DNA of 58,893 nt from Pseudomonas sp. BBP2017 (GCF_003024385.1 NZ_PVZN01000023.1:1-58893); one strand, 5' to 3'; shown: positions 17,537-27,878, numbered from the stretch's first letter. Numbers and translations are program-made. The notes: generated by a model not told the origin, from the letters alone.

Positions 17537-18374
17537 AACCCTGGCACCGCGTACTTTCAACTTCAGTCGGATCGCCATCTACGCCACGCTGTTGCTGGCC
17601 TGCGCGCTGTACCTGGTTCCGCTGATCGTGATGCTGCTGACCAGCTTCAAATCGCCGGATGACATCCGCACCGGCAACCTGTTGAGCTGGCCTGAAGTGA
17701 TTACCGGTATCGGCTGGATCAAGGCCTGGGACACGGTGGGCGGCTACTTCTGGAACTCGGTGAAGATCACTATTCCAGCGGTGCTGATCTCGACGTTGCT
17801 CGGGGCGCTCAACGGCTATGTCCTGTCGATGTGGCGCTTCCGTGGTTCGCAACTGTTCTTCGGGCTGTTGCTGTTCGGTTGCTTCCTGCCGTTCCAGACC
17901 GTGCTGCTGCCGGCCTCGTTCACCCTCGGCAAGCTCGGCCTGGCCAGCACCACCACCGGCCTGGTGCTGGTGCATATCGTCTACGGCCTGGCGTTCACCA
18001 CGCTGTTTTTCCGCAACTACTACTGCAGCGTGCCGGATGCCCTGGTACGCGCGGCGCGGCTGGACGGGGCGGGGTTCTTCACCATCTTCGGACGCATCCT
18101 GCTGCCGATGTCGGTGCCGATCATCATGGTCTGCCTGATCTGGCAGTTCACTCAGATCTGGAACGACTTTCTCTTCGGTGTGGTGTTCGCCAGTGGCGAC
18201 GCGCAACCGATCACCGTGGCCCTGAACAACCTGGTCAACACCAGCACCGGGGTCAAGGAATACAACGTCGACATGGCGGCGGCGATGATCGCCGGGTTAC
18301 CGACCCTGTTGGTCTATGTGCTGGCTGGCAAGTATTTCCTGCGCGGGCTTACGGCCGGCGCGGTCAAGGGGTGA
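17529..18374 (+). CDS. gtsC: glucose ABC transporter permease
   Basis: 281-residue permease of the MalG type with six membrane segments. The first is IAIYATLLLACALYLVPLIV; the EAA motif is AARLDGAGFFTIFGRILLPM. A good ribosome-binding site (GAGGAG) lies inside the end of gtsB. It partners GtsB, and the ATPase gene follows after 6 bases. Confidence 0.95.
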   Translation: MTRTLAPRTFNFSRIAIYATLLLACALYLVPLIVMLLTSFKSPDDIRTGNLLSWPEVITGIGWIKAWDTVGGYFWNSVKITIPAVLISTLLGALNGYVLSMWRFRGSQLFFGLLLFGCFLPFQTVLLPASFTLGKLGLASTTTGLVLVHIVYGLAFTTLFFRNYYCSVPDALVRAARLDGAGFFTIFGRILLPMSVPIIMVCLIWQFTQIWNDFLFGVVFASGDAQPITVALNNLVNTSTGVKEYNVDMAAAMIAGLPTLLVYVLAGKYFLRGLTAGAVKG

Positions 18375-18380
18375 ACCAAT

Positions 18381-19538
<1,158 letters not shown>

Positions 19539-19565
19539 ATTCGTTGTAAGTCGTACATGCCCATC

Positions 19566-19573
19566 AAGAACAA
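19566..19573 (+). promoter_or_regulatory. Hfq/Crc-type CA motif upstream of oprB
   Basis: AAGAACAA fits AANAANAA and lies in the 54-base gap just before the oprB ribosome-binding site GAGGAA. This suggests the porin is under the same post-transcriptional catabolite repression as gtsA (inference). Confidence 0.5.
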
Positions 19574-19592
19574 TAAAACGAGGAAACAAGGG

Positions 19593-20939
19593 ATGGATCA
19601 CTTCAAACGCATCAAGCCGCTGGTTCCGCTGAGCCTGCTGGCAGCCCTCGGGGTCAGCTGCGGGGCGCAGGCGGCCGGCGCTTTTGCCCCGGAGTCAAAA
19701 TGGATGAGCGGCGATTGGGGCGGTACCCGCACCGAATTGCTGGAGAAGGGCTACGACTTCACCCTCGACTACGTTGGAGAGGTGGCAGGCAACCTCAACG
19801 GCGGTTACAACGACGACAAGACCGCGCGCTACAGCGATCAGTTCGCGTTGGGCGCGCACCTGGACCTGGAGAAGATCTTCGGCTGGCACGACACCGAGTT
19901 CAAGCTGGCGATCACCGAGCGCAGCGGACGCAACCTGTCCAACGACCGCATCAGTGATCCGCGGGCCGGCCAGTTCAGTTCCGTGCAGGAGGTCTGGGGC
20001 CGTGGCCAGACCTGGCGGCTGACCCAGATGTGGATCAAACAGCAGTACTTCGATGGCGCCCTGGATGTGAAATTCGGCCGTTTCGGCGAAGGCGAAGACT
20101 TCAACAGCTTCCCGTGCGACTTCCAGAACCTGGCGTTCTGCGGCTCTCAGGTCGGCAACTGGGTGGGGGGTATCTGGTACAACTGGCCGGTCAGCCAGTG
20201 GGCGCTGCGGGTCAAATACAACATCACCCCGGAATTCTTCGCTCAGGTCGGGGTGTATGAGCAGAACCCGTCCAACCTTGAAACCGGCAATGGTTTCAAG
20301 CTCAGTGGTAGTGGCACCGAGGGCATGATCCTGCCGGTAGAGCTGGTCTGGTCGCCCAAGGTCAACAATCTGCCGGGTGAGTACCGCTTGGGTTATTACT
20401 ACAGCACCGCCAAGGCCGACGATGTCTTTGATGACGTTAATGGCCAGCCCCAGGCGATTACCGGCAACGACTTCAAGTCACACTCCAGCAAGCATGGCTG
20501 GTGGGTGGTGGCTCAGCAGCAGGTGACCGCACATAACGGCGATGCCAGCCGTGGCTTGAGCTTGTTCGCCAACTTCACCGTGCATGACAAGGCCACCAAC
20601 GTGGTCGATAACTATCAGCAGGTGGGTATGGTCTACAAAGGCGCTTTCGACGCCAGGCCCAAGGATGACATCGGCTTTGGCGTAGCGCGGATTCACGTTA
20701 ACGATGATGTTAAGGACCGCGCCGAGTTGCTCAATCAGCAGAGCGGCGTTGATGATTACAACAACCCGGCCTTTGTGCCGATTCAGGAGACCGAGTACAA
20801 CGCCGAGTTGTATTACGGCTTCCATGTCACCAACTGGCTGACCGTACGGCCCAACCTGCAATACATTAAAAGTCCGGGCGGGGTGGACGAGGTGGATAAC
20901 GCACTGGTCGCTGGCTTGAAGATTCAGTCGTCGTTCTGA
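19593..20939 (+). CDS. oprB: carbohydrate-selective porin OprB
   Basis: 448-residue outer-membrane porin that admits glucose and related sugars to the periplasm for GtsA. The ATG at 19593 is preferred because GAGGAA lies 9 bases before it; the in-frame ATG at 19557 lacks a site. A signal peptide ends near CGAQAAGAFA. The mature protein starts with the OprB-type KWMSGDWGGTRTELLEKGYDF, shows alternating aromatic beta strands, and ends in a C-terminal Phe (KIQSSF), the usual signal for BAM insertion. It ends the gts operon before a REP cluster. Confidence 0.95.
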   Translation: MDHFKRIKPLVPLSLLAALGVSCGAQAAGAFAPESKWMSGDWGGTRTELLEKGYDFTLDYVGEVAGNLNGGYNDDKTARYSDQFALGAHLDLEKIFGWHDTEFKLAITERSGRNLSNDRISDPRAGQFSSVQEVWGRGQTWRLTQMWIKQQYFDGALDVKFGRFGEGEDFNSFPCDFQNLAFCGSQVGNWVGGIWYNWPVSQWALRVKYNITPEFFAQVGVYEQNPSNLETGNGFKLSGSGTEGMILPVELVWSPKVNNLPGEYRLGYYYSTAKADDVFDDVNGQPQAITGNDFKSHSSKHGWWVVAQQQVTAHNGDASRGLSLFANFTVHDKATNVVDNYQQVGMVYKGAFDARPKDDIGFGVARIHVNDDVKDRAELLNQQSGVDDYNNPAFVPIQETEYNAELYYGFHVTNWLTVRPNLQYIKSPGGVDEVDNALVAGLKIQSSF

Positions 20940-20970
20940 GGCAATATGTTGTAAATTTACGCCATATTGC

Positions 20971-21043
20971 GACCGCTCTGCGGTCGATCGCCGGCAAGGC
21001 CGGCTCCTACCGTACATTGTAGGAGCCGGCCTTGCCGGCGATG
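20971..21043. repeat. hairpin plus REP pair (class B)
   Basis: A short hairpin GACCGC-TCT-GCGGTC at 20971-20985 is followed by a second kind of REP pair: GATCGCCGGCAAGGCCGGCT, CCTAC, spacer, then the inverted copy GTAGGAGCCGGCCTTGCCGG ending CGATG. The sequence differs from the class A elements elsewhere. It lies between oprB and the mutarotase gene. Confidence 0.88.
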
Positions 21044-21074
21044 AGGTCCTCACTAACAACAAGAGTTTCCAACC

Positions 21075-21929
21075 ATGCCCGAGCACCCGCTACATCGCTT
21101 CTTCACCTCGCAGAGGCCGCGACCGACCTTCGAGTGGGAGCGTTATCAGCAGCGCGATGTGCTGATCATCGACCATCCCCAGTGCCAGGCCGTGTTCAGC
21201 CGCCAGGGCGCGCAGCTGTTGCACTTCCAGCCCACGGGCGAGCGGCCCTGGCTGTGGTGTGCGGCGCAGTGGCCGCAGGTCGGCGCCATTCGTGGCGGTG
21301 TGCCGGTGTGCTGGCCCTGGTACGGTCGCCATCCCAGCGAAGACATGTGGCCAGCGCACGGCTGGGCGCGTTTGCTCGACTGGAAACTGATCGACAGCAG
21401 TGAGGACGAAGAGGGCGTGGCGCTCAAATGGCGTTTGCAGTTGTGCGATTGGCAGGTCGACCTGTTGGCCAGGTTAGGTAAACGCATGGAGTTGCAGCTC
21501 AGTACCGAACACCAGGACAGCCAACCTTGTCAGCTGAGTCATGCTCTGCTGGCCTACTGGCGTATTAGTGACGTTTCAGAGATAGCGCTATCTGGGCTAG
21601 AAAACATTGAAGGTTACGACCGTTTGAACCGTCAGGCCTGCCGTCAGAAGGGCGCCTTGAAGGTCCATGGCGGCTGTCAGCGGGTGTTCCCCAATGCAGC
21701 GACCGTGCAACTGCACGACCCGGCCTGGCAACGACAACTGAGCATCGATACCGGTGACAGCGAGGACACCATCGTCTGGCACCCGGGCAGTCGCCCGTTA
21801 ATGGGGGTCAGCAGCAGTGAAACCCTGGGTTTCGTCTGTGTCGAGGCGGCCAGTGGCAGCAGTGACAGCCTGAGCCTGGCGCCGGGAGAACAGGCACACC
21901 TGCGGTTGCAGGCACAGCTGCTTAGTTGA
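21075..21929 (+). CDS. D-hexose-6-phosphate mutarotase (aldose 1-epimerase family)
   Basis: 284-residue cytoplasmic protein of the galactose mutarotase-like fold. Conserved family pieces include LLHFQPTGERPWLWC, GGVPVCWPWYG with the expected HGWAR segment after it, and a late SSETLGFVCVEAA. It probably speeds interconversion of glucose-6-phosphate anomers before Zwf. The ATG at 21075 has no strong ribosome-binding site. Its stop overlaps the convergent hexR stop by 8 bases. Its place in the glucose block supports the hexose-phosphate assignment over free-sugar epimerase. Confidence 0.88.
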   Translation: MPEHPLHRFFTSQRPRPTFEWERYQQRDVLIIDHPQCQAVFSRQGAQLLHFQPTGERPWLWCAAQWPQVGAIRGGVPVCWPWYGRHPSEDMWPAHGWARLLDWKLIDSSEDEEGVALKWRLQLCDWQVDLLARLGKRMELQLSTEHQDSQPCQLSHALLAYWRISDVSEIALSGLENIEGYDRLNRQACRQKGALKVHGGCQRVFPNAATVQLHDPAWQRQLSIDTGDSEDTIVWHPGSRPLMGVSSSETLGFVCVEAASGSSDSLSLAPGEQAHLRLQAQLLS

Positions 21930-22791
21930 GCTCGTCGTCGATCGGGTAGCGGCTGGCGTTGAGGCTTTCCTTGATCTTGCGCAGGTGCGGCTGGAAGTCC
22001 ACGCCGCGGCGCAAGGTCATGCCGGTGGCCAATACGTCGAGTACGGTCAACTGGATGATCCGCGAAGTCATCGGCATGTAAATATCAGTGTCTTCTGGCA
22101 GCGGTATGTTCAGGCTCAGGCTGCTGGCTTTGGCCAGGGGCGAGTCAGCGGCGGTCAGGCCTAGCACCGAGGCACCGTTTTCCCGGGCCAGGCGTGCGAC
22201 TTCGACCAGTTCGCGGGTACGCCCGGTGTAGGAGATGATCACGAACAGTTCACCGGTATGAGCCACCGAAGCCAGCATGCGCTGCATCAGCACATCGGCG
22301 TGGGCCGAGACCGCCAGGTTGAAGCGGAAGAACTTGTGCTGGGCGTCCAGGGCCACCGGAGCCGAAGCGCCGAGGCCGAAAAAGTGGATCTGCCGGGCCT
22401 GGATCAGCATGTCGACGGCGCGGCTGATCAGCTGCGGATCGAGTTGCTGGCAGGCACTGTCCAGCGAGGCGATGGCGCTGCCGAAGATCTTCTGGGTGTA
22501 GGACGCCGGATCATCATCGGCCTCCACCGCCCGGCTGACATAAGCAGCGCCGCTGGCCAGGCTCTGCGCCAGTTGCAGCTTGAGCTCGGGATAGCCACTG
22601 ACGCCGAACGAACGGCAGAAGCGGTTCACCGTCGGTTCACTGACCTTGGCTGCCTGGGCCAGGGCGGCGATGCTGAAACGGGTGGCTTGCTGAGGGTTGA
22701 GCAGGATGACTTCGGCGACTTTGCGCTCAGCCTTGTTCAGCTCTTCGAGGCGGCCCTGGATCTGCTCCAGGAGGTTTCGCACGCGGTCCAT
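21922..22791 (-). CDS. hexR: transcriptional repressor HexR
   Basis: 289-residue RpiR-family regulator. The N-terminal helix-turn-helix (about 1-78) includes SIAALAQAAKVSEPTVNRFC; the C-terminal SIS domain (about 120-260) includes IHFFGLGASAPVALDAQHKF and FVIISYTGRTRELVEVA. HexR represses zwf-pgl-eda, edd-glk-gltR-gtrS and gap in P. putida and is released by KDPG bound in the SIS domain. The ATG at 22791 follows AAGGACA. It is divergent from zwf, and one of the two candidate operators lies between them. Confidence 0.95.
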   Translation of the reverse strand: MDRVRNLLEQIQGRLEELNKAERKVAEVILLNPQQATRFSIAALAQAAKVSEPTVNRFCRSFGVSGYPELKLQLAQSLASGAAYVSRAVEADDDPASYTQKIFGSAIASLDSACQQLDPQLISRAVDMLIQARQIHFFGLGASAPVALDAQHKFFRFNLAVSAHADVLMQRMLASVAHTGELFVIISYTGRTRELVEVARLARENGASVLGLTAADSPLAKASSLSLNIPLPEDTDIYMPMTSRIIQLTVLDVLATGMTLRRGVDFQPHLRKIKESLNASRYPIDDELN

Positions 22792-22915
22792 GGGTATGTG
22801 TCCTTGGGTCGATGAGGCAGCCCGCTGCTGATGGCAGCGGGCTTTTGACGCGGTGGCCTATCGTACTGATGGCATGGGAGGCACACCACTTGAATCTGTG
22901 TTCCAGATAAAATGT

Positions 22916-22931
22916 TGTGGTTTTTACTACA
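22916..22931. promoter_or_regulatory. putative HexR operator, hexR/zwf region
   Basis: TGTGGT-TTTT-ACTACA is a 6-4-6 inverted repeat of the same form as 9959-9974 (half-site TGT-A/G/T-A/G-T). It lies 66-81 bases upstream of the zwf start. It matches the known position of HexR control over zwf-pgl-eda in P. putida. Confidence 0.78.
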
Positions 22932-22996
22932 TTATTCCTTGAAAACTGCGATTGAAAACGGTATTTCTACGTCAACTTGATAAAAGAACCAACATC

Positions 22997-24466
22997 ATGG
23001 CATCGATCAGCGTTGAACCTTGCACCTTTGCCCTGTTTGGCGCACTCGGCGACCTGGCCTTGCGCAAGCTGTTTCCGGCGCTTTACCAGCTTGATCGCGC
23101 CGACTTGCTGCACGCTGATACCCGTGTGCTGGCGCTGGCCCGCGAGCCGGGCAGTGTCGAAGAGCACCTGACATCGATCGAGGCGCATTTGCGAGAGTTT
23201 GTCCCGCAAGGGCAGATCGAGACAGTGGTGTTGCAGCGTTTTCTCGCGCGCTTGCGCTATCTGCATGTGGACTTCCTCAAGGCCGAGGACTATCAGGCGC
23301 TGGCCGAGCAGGTCGGTGATGACAGCCAGCTGATCGCTTACTTCGCCACGCCCGCGGCGGTCTATGGCGGAATTTGCGAGAACCTCGACAAGGCCGGTCT
23401 CAGTGCGCGTACCCGGGTGGTGCTGGAAAAGCCTATCGGTCATGACTTGGACTCTTCGCGGCGGGTCAATGAGGCGGTGGCGCAGTACTTCCCGGAAAAC
23501 CGCGTTTATCGCATCGACCATTACCTGGGCAAGGAAACCGTACAGAACCTCATTGCCCTGCGCTTTGCCAACAGCCTGTTCGAAACCCAGTGGAACCAGA
23601 ACTCGATCTCTCATGTGGAAATCACCGTCGCCGAGAAGGTCGGGATCGAGGGGCGCTGGGGCTATTTCGACAAGGCCGGGCAACTGCGCGACATGATCCA
23701 GAACCACTTGTTGCAGCTGCTTTGTCTGATCGCCATGGACCCACCCAGCGATCTCTCTGCGGACAGCATTCGTAACGAGAAGGTCAAAGTGCTCAAGGCC
23801 CTGGCACCGATCACTGGCGAAGGCCTGAGCACGCATGTGGTGCGCGGCCAGTACATCGCCGGCTACAGCGAAGGCAAGCCGGTGCCAGGCTACCTGGAAG
23901 AAGACAACGCCAACGCCCAGAGCGACACCGAAACCTTTGTTGCCCTGCGCGCCGATATCCGCAACTGGCGCTGGGCTGGCGTGCCGTTCTACCTGCGTAC
24001 CGGCAAGCGCATGCCACAGAAACTGTCGCAGATCGTCATCCATTTCAAGGAAACCCCGCACTACATTTTCGCCCCGGAACAGCGTTTGCAGATCGGCAAC
24101 AAGCTGATCATCCGTTTGCAGCCGGACGAAGGCATTTCCTTGCGGGTGATGACCAAGGAGCAGGGCCTGGATAAGGGCATGCAGCTGCGCAGCGGGCCGT
24201 TGCAGCTGAACTTTTCCGACACTTGGCGCAGTGCGCGGATTCCCGATGCCTATGAGCGCTTGCTGCTGGAAGTAATGCGCGGCAACCAGAACCTGTTCGT
24301 GCGCAAGGACGAAATCGAATACGCGTGGAAGTGGTGCGATCAGCTGATTGCCGGCTGGAAGAATAGCGGCGATGCGCCCAAGCCTTATGCCGCTGGCTCC
24401 TGGGGGCCGATGAGCTCGATTGCATTGATTACCCGTGATGGGAGGTCTTGGTATGGCGATATCTGA
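22997..24466 (+). CDS. zwf: glucose-6-phosphate 1-dehydrogenase
   Basis: 489-residue enzyme oxidising glucose-6-phosphate to 6-phosphogluconolactone with NADP or NAD. Dinucleotide fingerprint FGALGDLALRKLFPALYQL near the N-terminus; active-site signature RIDHYLGKETVQN containing the catalytic His and substrate Lys. The start is placed at the ATG at 22997 (MASISVEPCTF), giving the normal length; an upstream ATG at 22952 would add 15 residues across the promoter side. Its end overlaps pgl by 14 bases, so zwf-pgl-eda are one operon feeding the Entner-Doudoroff pathway. Confidence 0.96.
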   Translation: MASISVEPCTFALFGALGDLALRKLFPALYQLDRADLLHADTRVLALAREPGSVEEHLTSIEAHLREFVPQGQIETVVLQRFLARLRYLHVDFLKAEDYQALAEQVGDDSQLIAYFATPAAVYGGICENLDKAGLSARTRVVLEKPIGHDLDSSRRVNEAVAQYFPENRVYRIDHYLGKETVQNLIALRFANSLFETQWNQNSISHVEITVAEKVGIEGRWGYFDKAGQLRDMIQNHLLQLLCLIAMDPPSDLSADSIRNEKVKVLKALAPITGEGLSTHVVRGQYIAGYSEGKPVPGYLEEDNANAQSDTETFVALRADIRNWRWAGVPFYLRTGKRMPQKLSQIVIHFKETPHYIFAPEQRLQIGNKLIIRLQPDEGISLRVMTKEQGLDKGMQLRSGPLQLNFSDTWRSARIPDAYERLLLEVMRGNQNLFVRKDEIEYAWKWCDQLIAGWKNSGDAPKPYAAGSWGPMSSIALITRDGRSWYGDI

Positions 24467-25166
24467 ACTGCAACTGCCGGCTAACGTGACGGCCCATGAT
24501 TTCAACGGCACCGTGCAGTTGGCCGAAGGCTTGGCCAAGGACGTAGCCGGGCGCCTGAATGCTGCGATCGCGGCAAACGGTCAGGCGACCCTGGTGGTGT
24601 CCGGTGGACGTAGCCCGGTGGCGTTTTTTCAGGCACTGATCCAGCAGCCGCTGGACTGGTCGAAGGTCTTGGTTACCTTGGCCGATGAGCGCTGGGTGCC
24701 GGTCGAGCATACCGACAGCAATGCCGGTCTGCTCAAACGCCATCTGTTGACTGGCAAGGCGGCCACGGCGCGTTTCCTTGGTCTGTACCGCGCCGCTTCC
24801 AGCCTTGAAGCTGCTGCGCTGGACGCCGATCAGGCGCTCGACGAACTATCAGGCATCGACGTGCTGGTGCTCGGTATGGGGGATGACGGGCATACCGCTT
24901 CGCTGTTCCCTAATAGCCCGAACCTGAGCGAAGGCCTTGACCCAGACAGCACGCGGCGCTGTCTGCCGATGCTGGCGCCAACGGTGCCGCATCAACGCCT
25001 GAGCATGACCCGCGCCTTGCTGGCGAGGGCTGGCTTTACCGCCTTGTCCGTGCAAGGCCCGGGCAAACTCGCTACCCTGCGCACCGCACTGGCTGGCGAT
25101 GACCTGAGCGAAATGCCGATTCGCGCCTTTTTGCAAGACCCTCTGGATATTTACTGGTGCCCATGA
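24453..25166 (+). CDS. pgl: 6-phosphogluconolactonase
   Basis: 237-residue DevB/SOL-type lactonase hydrolysing 6-phosphogluconolactone to 6-phosphogluconate. Motifs: LVVSGGRSPVAFFQAL (phosphate loop), VTLADERWVPVEHTDSNA and VLGMGDDGHTASLFP. Start: ATG at 24453, with GGGAGG about 7 bases upstream inside the end of zwf; another ATG at 24435 precedes that site. It is the middle gene of the zwf-pgl-eda operon. Confidence 0.95.
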   Translation: MAISELQLPANVTAHDFNGTVQLAEGLAKDVAGRLNAAIAANGQATLVVSGGRSPVAFFQALIQQPLDWSKVLVTLADERWVPVEHTDSNAGLLKRHLLTGKAATARFLGLYRAASSLEAAALDADQALDELSGIDVLVLGMGDDGHTASLFPNSPNLSEGLDPDSTRRCLPMLAPTVPHQRLSMTRALLARAGFTALSVQGPGKLATLRTALAGDDLSEMPIRAFLQDPLDIYWCP

Positions 25167-25183
25167 GCCAAGGATCCGCCGTT

Positions 25184-25858
25184 ATGACCACGCATGAACT
25201 GAAACAGCCGGGAGTTTCCATGGCCGACAAGATTGCCCGGATCGATCAGATCTGCACCCAGGCGCGGATTTTGCCGGTGATCACCATTGCCCGCGAAGAA
25301 GACATTCTGCCCCTGGCCGATGCGCTGGCTGCTGGTGGCATCAAAACCCTTGAAGTGACCCTGCGCTCGGCGCACGGCTTGAAAGCCATTCAGGTGCTGC
25401 GCGAACAGCGGCCGGAACTGTGCATTGGCGCCGGGACCGTGCTGGACCGCAAGATGTTCGCTGCCGTGGAAGCGGCTGGGGCGCAGTTTGTGGTCACGCC
25501 AGGTGTTACCCAGGACATTCTTGAGGTGGGTGTGCAAAGCGACCTGCCGTTGCTGCCGGGGATCAGCACGCCATCGGAGTTGATGATGGGCTACGCCCTT
25601 GGCTATCGCCGTTTCAAGCTGTTTCCAGCGGAAATCAGCGGTGGTGTGGCGGCGATCAAGGCTTACGGTGGTCCGTTCGGTGAAGTGCGCTTCTGTCCGA
25701 CCGGTGGGGTGAACCCGGGTAATGTGAAGAGCTATATGGCCCTGCCCAATGTCATGTGTGTGGGCGGGACCTGGATGCTCGACAGTGGCTGGATCAAGAA
25801 CGGCGAGTGGTCGCGGATTACCGAGTGCAGCGCGCAGGCATTGGCGCTGCTGGATTGA
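25184..25858 (+). CDS. eda: KDPG aldolase (2-keto-3-deoxy-6-phosphogluconate aldolase)
   Basis: 224-residue class I aldolase splitting KDPG into pyruvate and glyceraldehyde-3-phosphate. Residue blocks: PVITIAREEDILPLADAL, TLEVTLRS with the catalytic Glu, the Schiff-base Lys in RRFKLFPAE, and CPTGGVNPGN. The ATG at 25184 has AAGGAT 9 bases upstream; an ATG at 25163 overlaps the pgl stop and would give 231 residues by coupling. It removes the HexR effector, closing the regulatory loop. A terminator follows 28 bases later. Confidence 0.95.
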   Translation: MTTHELKQPGVSMADKIARIDQICTQARILPVITIAREEDILPLADALAAGGIKTLEVTLRSAHGLKAIQVLREQRPELCIGAGTVLDRKMFAAVEAAGAQFVVTPGVTQDILEVGVQSDLPLLPGISTPSELMMGYALGYRRFKLFPAEISGGVAAIKAYGGPFGEVRFCPTGGVNPGNVKSYMALPNVMCVGGTWMLDSGWIKNGEWSRITECSAQALALLD

Positions 25859-25886
25859 ACTGAATCGTTGTGTGCTACACGGCTTT

Positions 25887-25918
25887 GAGGTGCGCTTGGT
25901 CGGCGCGCCTCTTTTTTT
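25887..25918 (+). terminator. intrinsic terminator after eda
   Basis: Nine-base-pair stem (GAGGTGCGC with GCGCGCCTC, one G-U pair), 7-base loop, then a run of seven T. It ends the zwf-pgl-eda operon. Confidence 0.85.
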
Positions 25919-25932
25919 ATCTGTACTGGCCT

Positions 25933-25998
25933 GATCGCGGGGCAGGCCCGCTCCCACAGCGGTCGCTCTGACTCGGTGGGAGCGGGCTTGCCCCGCGA
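25933..25998. repeat. REP pair (class A) between eda and leuA
   Basis: GATCGCGGGGCAGGCCCGCT, CCCACAG, spacer, then the inverted copy GTGGGAGCGGGCTTGCCCCG ending CGA. The left copy carries one A-to-G change in the loop relative to other copies. Confidence 0.88.
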
Positions 25999-26030
25999 AA
26001 AAAACCGCCTGTACTAGGCGGTTTTTTTTT
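25999..26030 (-). terminator. bidirectional terminator between eda and leuA
   Basis: AAAAAACCGCCT, loop GTACT, AGGCGGTTTTTT with a longer T-run: a strong stem with T-runs on both strands. It lies 18 bases past the leuA stop on the minus strand and also backs up the eda terminator. Confidence 0.85.
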
Positions 26031-26047
26031 GCTTCAGTCAGCGATGT

Positions 26048-27721
26048 TTACGCTGCCTTGGCGGCCTGCTGGCTCAAGGAACGGTTCAATGCACTGAACA
26101 GCGCCTTGAAGCTGGCGGTGGTGATGTTTTCATCAACCCCCACGCCATGCACCGGACGACCACCGGCCACACGCAATTCGATGTAGGCCGCCGCCTTGGC
26201 GTTGGTACCGGCACCAATGGCGTGCTCGTTGTAGTCCATGATCTCCACGGCCACCGGCAGGCCGGCGACCAGGGCTTCGAGGGCACCATTGCCCTTGCCG
26301 CGCCAGTGCAGGGTAGTCTCGCCTTCACCGGAAACTTCCACTTCCACGGCGCTGTGACCGTTCTCTTCCTGCAGGCGATGGCTGACCAGCGCGTACGGCG
26401 CGTTGGCTTGCAAGTACTCACGGTGCAGCAGGTTGTAGATCTGCTGGGCAGTCATTTCCAGGCCCAGACGGTCGGTTTCACCCTGAACCACCTGGCTGAA
26501 CTCGATCTGCATGCGGCGCGGCAAGCTGATGCCGTATTCCTGCTCCAGCAGATAGGTGATGCCGCCTTTGCCCGACTGGCTGTTGACGCGGATCACCGCC
26601 TCGTAGCTGCGGCCAATGTCGGCCGGGTCGATCGGCAGATACGGCACTTCCCACTTGGCGTCGTCTTTCTGCTGGGTAAAGCCCTTGCGGATCGCATCCT
26701 GGTGCGAGCCGGAAAATGCGGTGTGAACCAGGTCGCCGACGTACGGATGGCGTGGGTGCACCGGAATCTGGTTGCACTCCTCGACCACCTTGCGCACGCC
26801 ATCGATGTCGGAGAAGTCCAGCTCAGGGTTAACGCCCTGGGTGTAGAGGTTCAACGCCAGGGTCACCAGATCGACGTTACCGGTACGCTCGCCGTTGCCG
26901 AACAGGCAGCCTTCGACGCGATCGGCGCCGGCCATCAGGCCCAGTTCGGTGGCGGCCACGCCAGTGCCACGGTCGTTGTGGGTGTGCAGGCTGATGATCA
27001 CGCTGTCACGGCGCGACACGTTGCGGCCGAACCATTCGATCTGGTCGGCATAGATGTTCGGCGTCGACACTTCGACGGTGGCCGGCAGGTTGAGAATGAT
27101 CTTGTTGTCCGGCGTCGGGTTCCACACCTCGATCACCGCGTCACAGACCTCCTTGGCAAACTCCAGTTCGGTGGCGCTGAAGGTCTCCGGCGAGTACTGG
27201 AAGGTCCACTGGGTTTCCGGCTGCTGGGCAGCGTACTTGACGAACAGCTTGGCCGCGTTCACCGCGATGTCCTTCACGCCTTGCTTGTCCTGATTGAAGA
27301 CGATGCGGCGGAACGACGGGCTGGTGGCGTTGTACAGGTGGACGATGGCCTTTTTCGCACCGCGCAGCGATTCAAAAGTACGGGCGATCAAGTCTTCACG
27401 GGCCTGGGTCAGCACCTGGATGGTGGTGTCCTCGGGAATGTGACCGTCCTCAATCAGTGTACGGACGAAGTCGAAATCGGTTTGCGAAGCCGAGGGGAAG
27501 GAGGCTTCGATTTCTTTCACGCCAACGCTGACCAGAGTCTTCCAGAAGCGCAGCTTCTTCACCGCATCCATTGGCTCGATCAACGACTGATTGCCATCAC
27601 GCAGGTCGGAGCTGCACCAGATCGGCGCTGCGGTGATGGTCTTCGATGGCCAGGTACGGTCAGGCAAGTTGACGGTAGGGAAGGCACTGTATTTTTTCGA
27701 AGGGTCTTTGAGCATGGTCAT
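26048..27721 (-). CDS. leuA: 2-isopropylmalate synthase
   Basis: 557-residue enzyme condensing acetyl-CoA with 2-oxoisovalerate, the first step of leucine synthesis. The HMGL-like TIM barrel contains SSDLRDGNQSLIEPMD (metal Asp), SLHTHNDRGTGVAATELGLMAGADRVEGCLFGNGERTGN in pieces, and the metal-binding HTHN. The C-terminal third is the LeuA regulatory domain that binds leucine (YIELRVAGGRPVHGVGVDENI). The long insert-containing form is the LeuA2 type. The ATG at 27721 follows AAGGATT; extending to 27820 would run into the leader. Upstream is a leucine-rich leader ORF. Confidence 0.95.
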   Translation of the reverse strand: MTMLKDPSKKYSAFPTVNLPDRTWPSKTITAAPIWCSSDLRDGNQSLIEPMDAVKKLRFWKTLVSVGVKEIEASFPSASQTDFDFVRTLIEDGHIPEDTTIQVLTQAREDLIARTFESLRGAKKAIVHLYNATSPSFRRIVFNQDKQGVKDIAVNAAKLFVKYAAQQPETQWTFQYSPETFSATELEFAKEVCDAVIEVWNPTPDNKIILNLPATVEVSTPNIYADQIEWFGRNVSRRDSVIISLHTHNDRGTGVAATELGLMAGADRVEGCLFGNGERTGNVDLVTLALNLYTQGVNPELDFSDIDGVRKVVEECNQIPVHPRHPYVGDLVHTAFSGSHQDAIRKGFTQQKDDAKWEVPYLPIDPADIGRSYEAVIRVNSQSGKGGITYLLEQEYGISLPRRMQIEFSQVVQGETDRLGLEMTAQQIYNLLHREYLQANAPYALVSHRLQEENGHSAVEVEVSGEGETTLHWRGKGNGALEALVAGLPVAVEIMDYNEHAIGAGTNAKAAAYIELRVAGGRPVHGVGVDENITTASFKALFSALNRSLSQQAAKAA

Positions 27722-27800
27722 GAAAAGCAATCCTTGAATGTGCGGCCTGGAAAGGTGGCCTGCCGAACGAAAACGAGATGAAAAGGCGAGGCGACGCGAT

Positions 27801-27878
27801 TCAGCTTGGTAGTCGTGCACTGACCAGGCAGAGGCTGCGATGTTGACGAAGCAGGATGAGGGTCTGAAAGGTTTTCAT
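27801..27878 (-). CDS. probable leuA leader peptide
   Basis: 25-codon ORF from the ATG at 27878 (MKTFQTLILLRQHRSL...), ending RLPS and a TGA 79 bases before leuA. Six of 25 codons are Leu, including an adjacent pair, and AGGG lies 8 bases before the ATG. This fits a leader whose translation reports leucine or Leu-tRNA supply. I do not see a clean terminator hairpin with T-run between it and leuA, so classical attenuation is not shown. It could act by coupling or another mechanism. Confidence 0.55.
   Translation of the reverse strand: MKTFQTLILLRQHRSLCLVSARLPS

Noticed and set aside
20941..20970. GCAATAT ... ATATTGC inverted repeat with inner TGTAAATTTACG as a third HexR-type site
   Set aside because: It lies downstream of oprB beside a REP cluster, the half-sites do not match the two good HexR boxes, and no promoter is expected to need it there.
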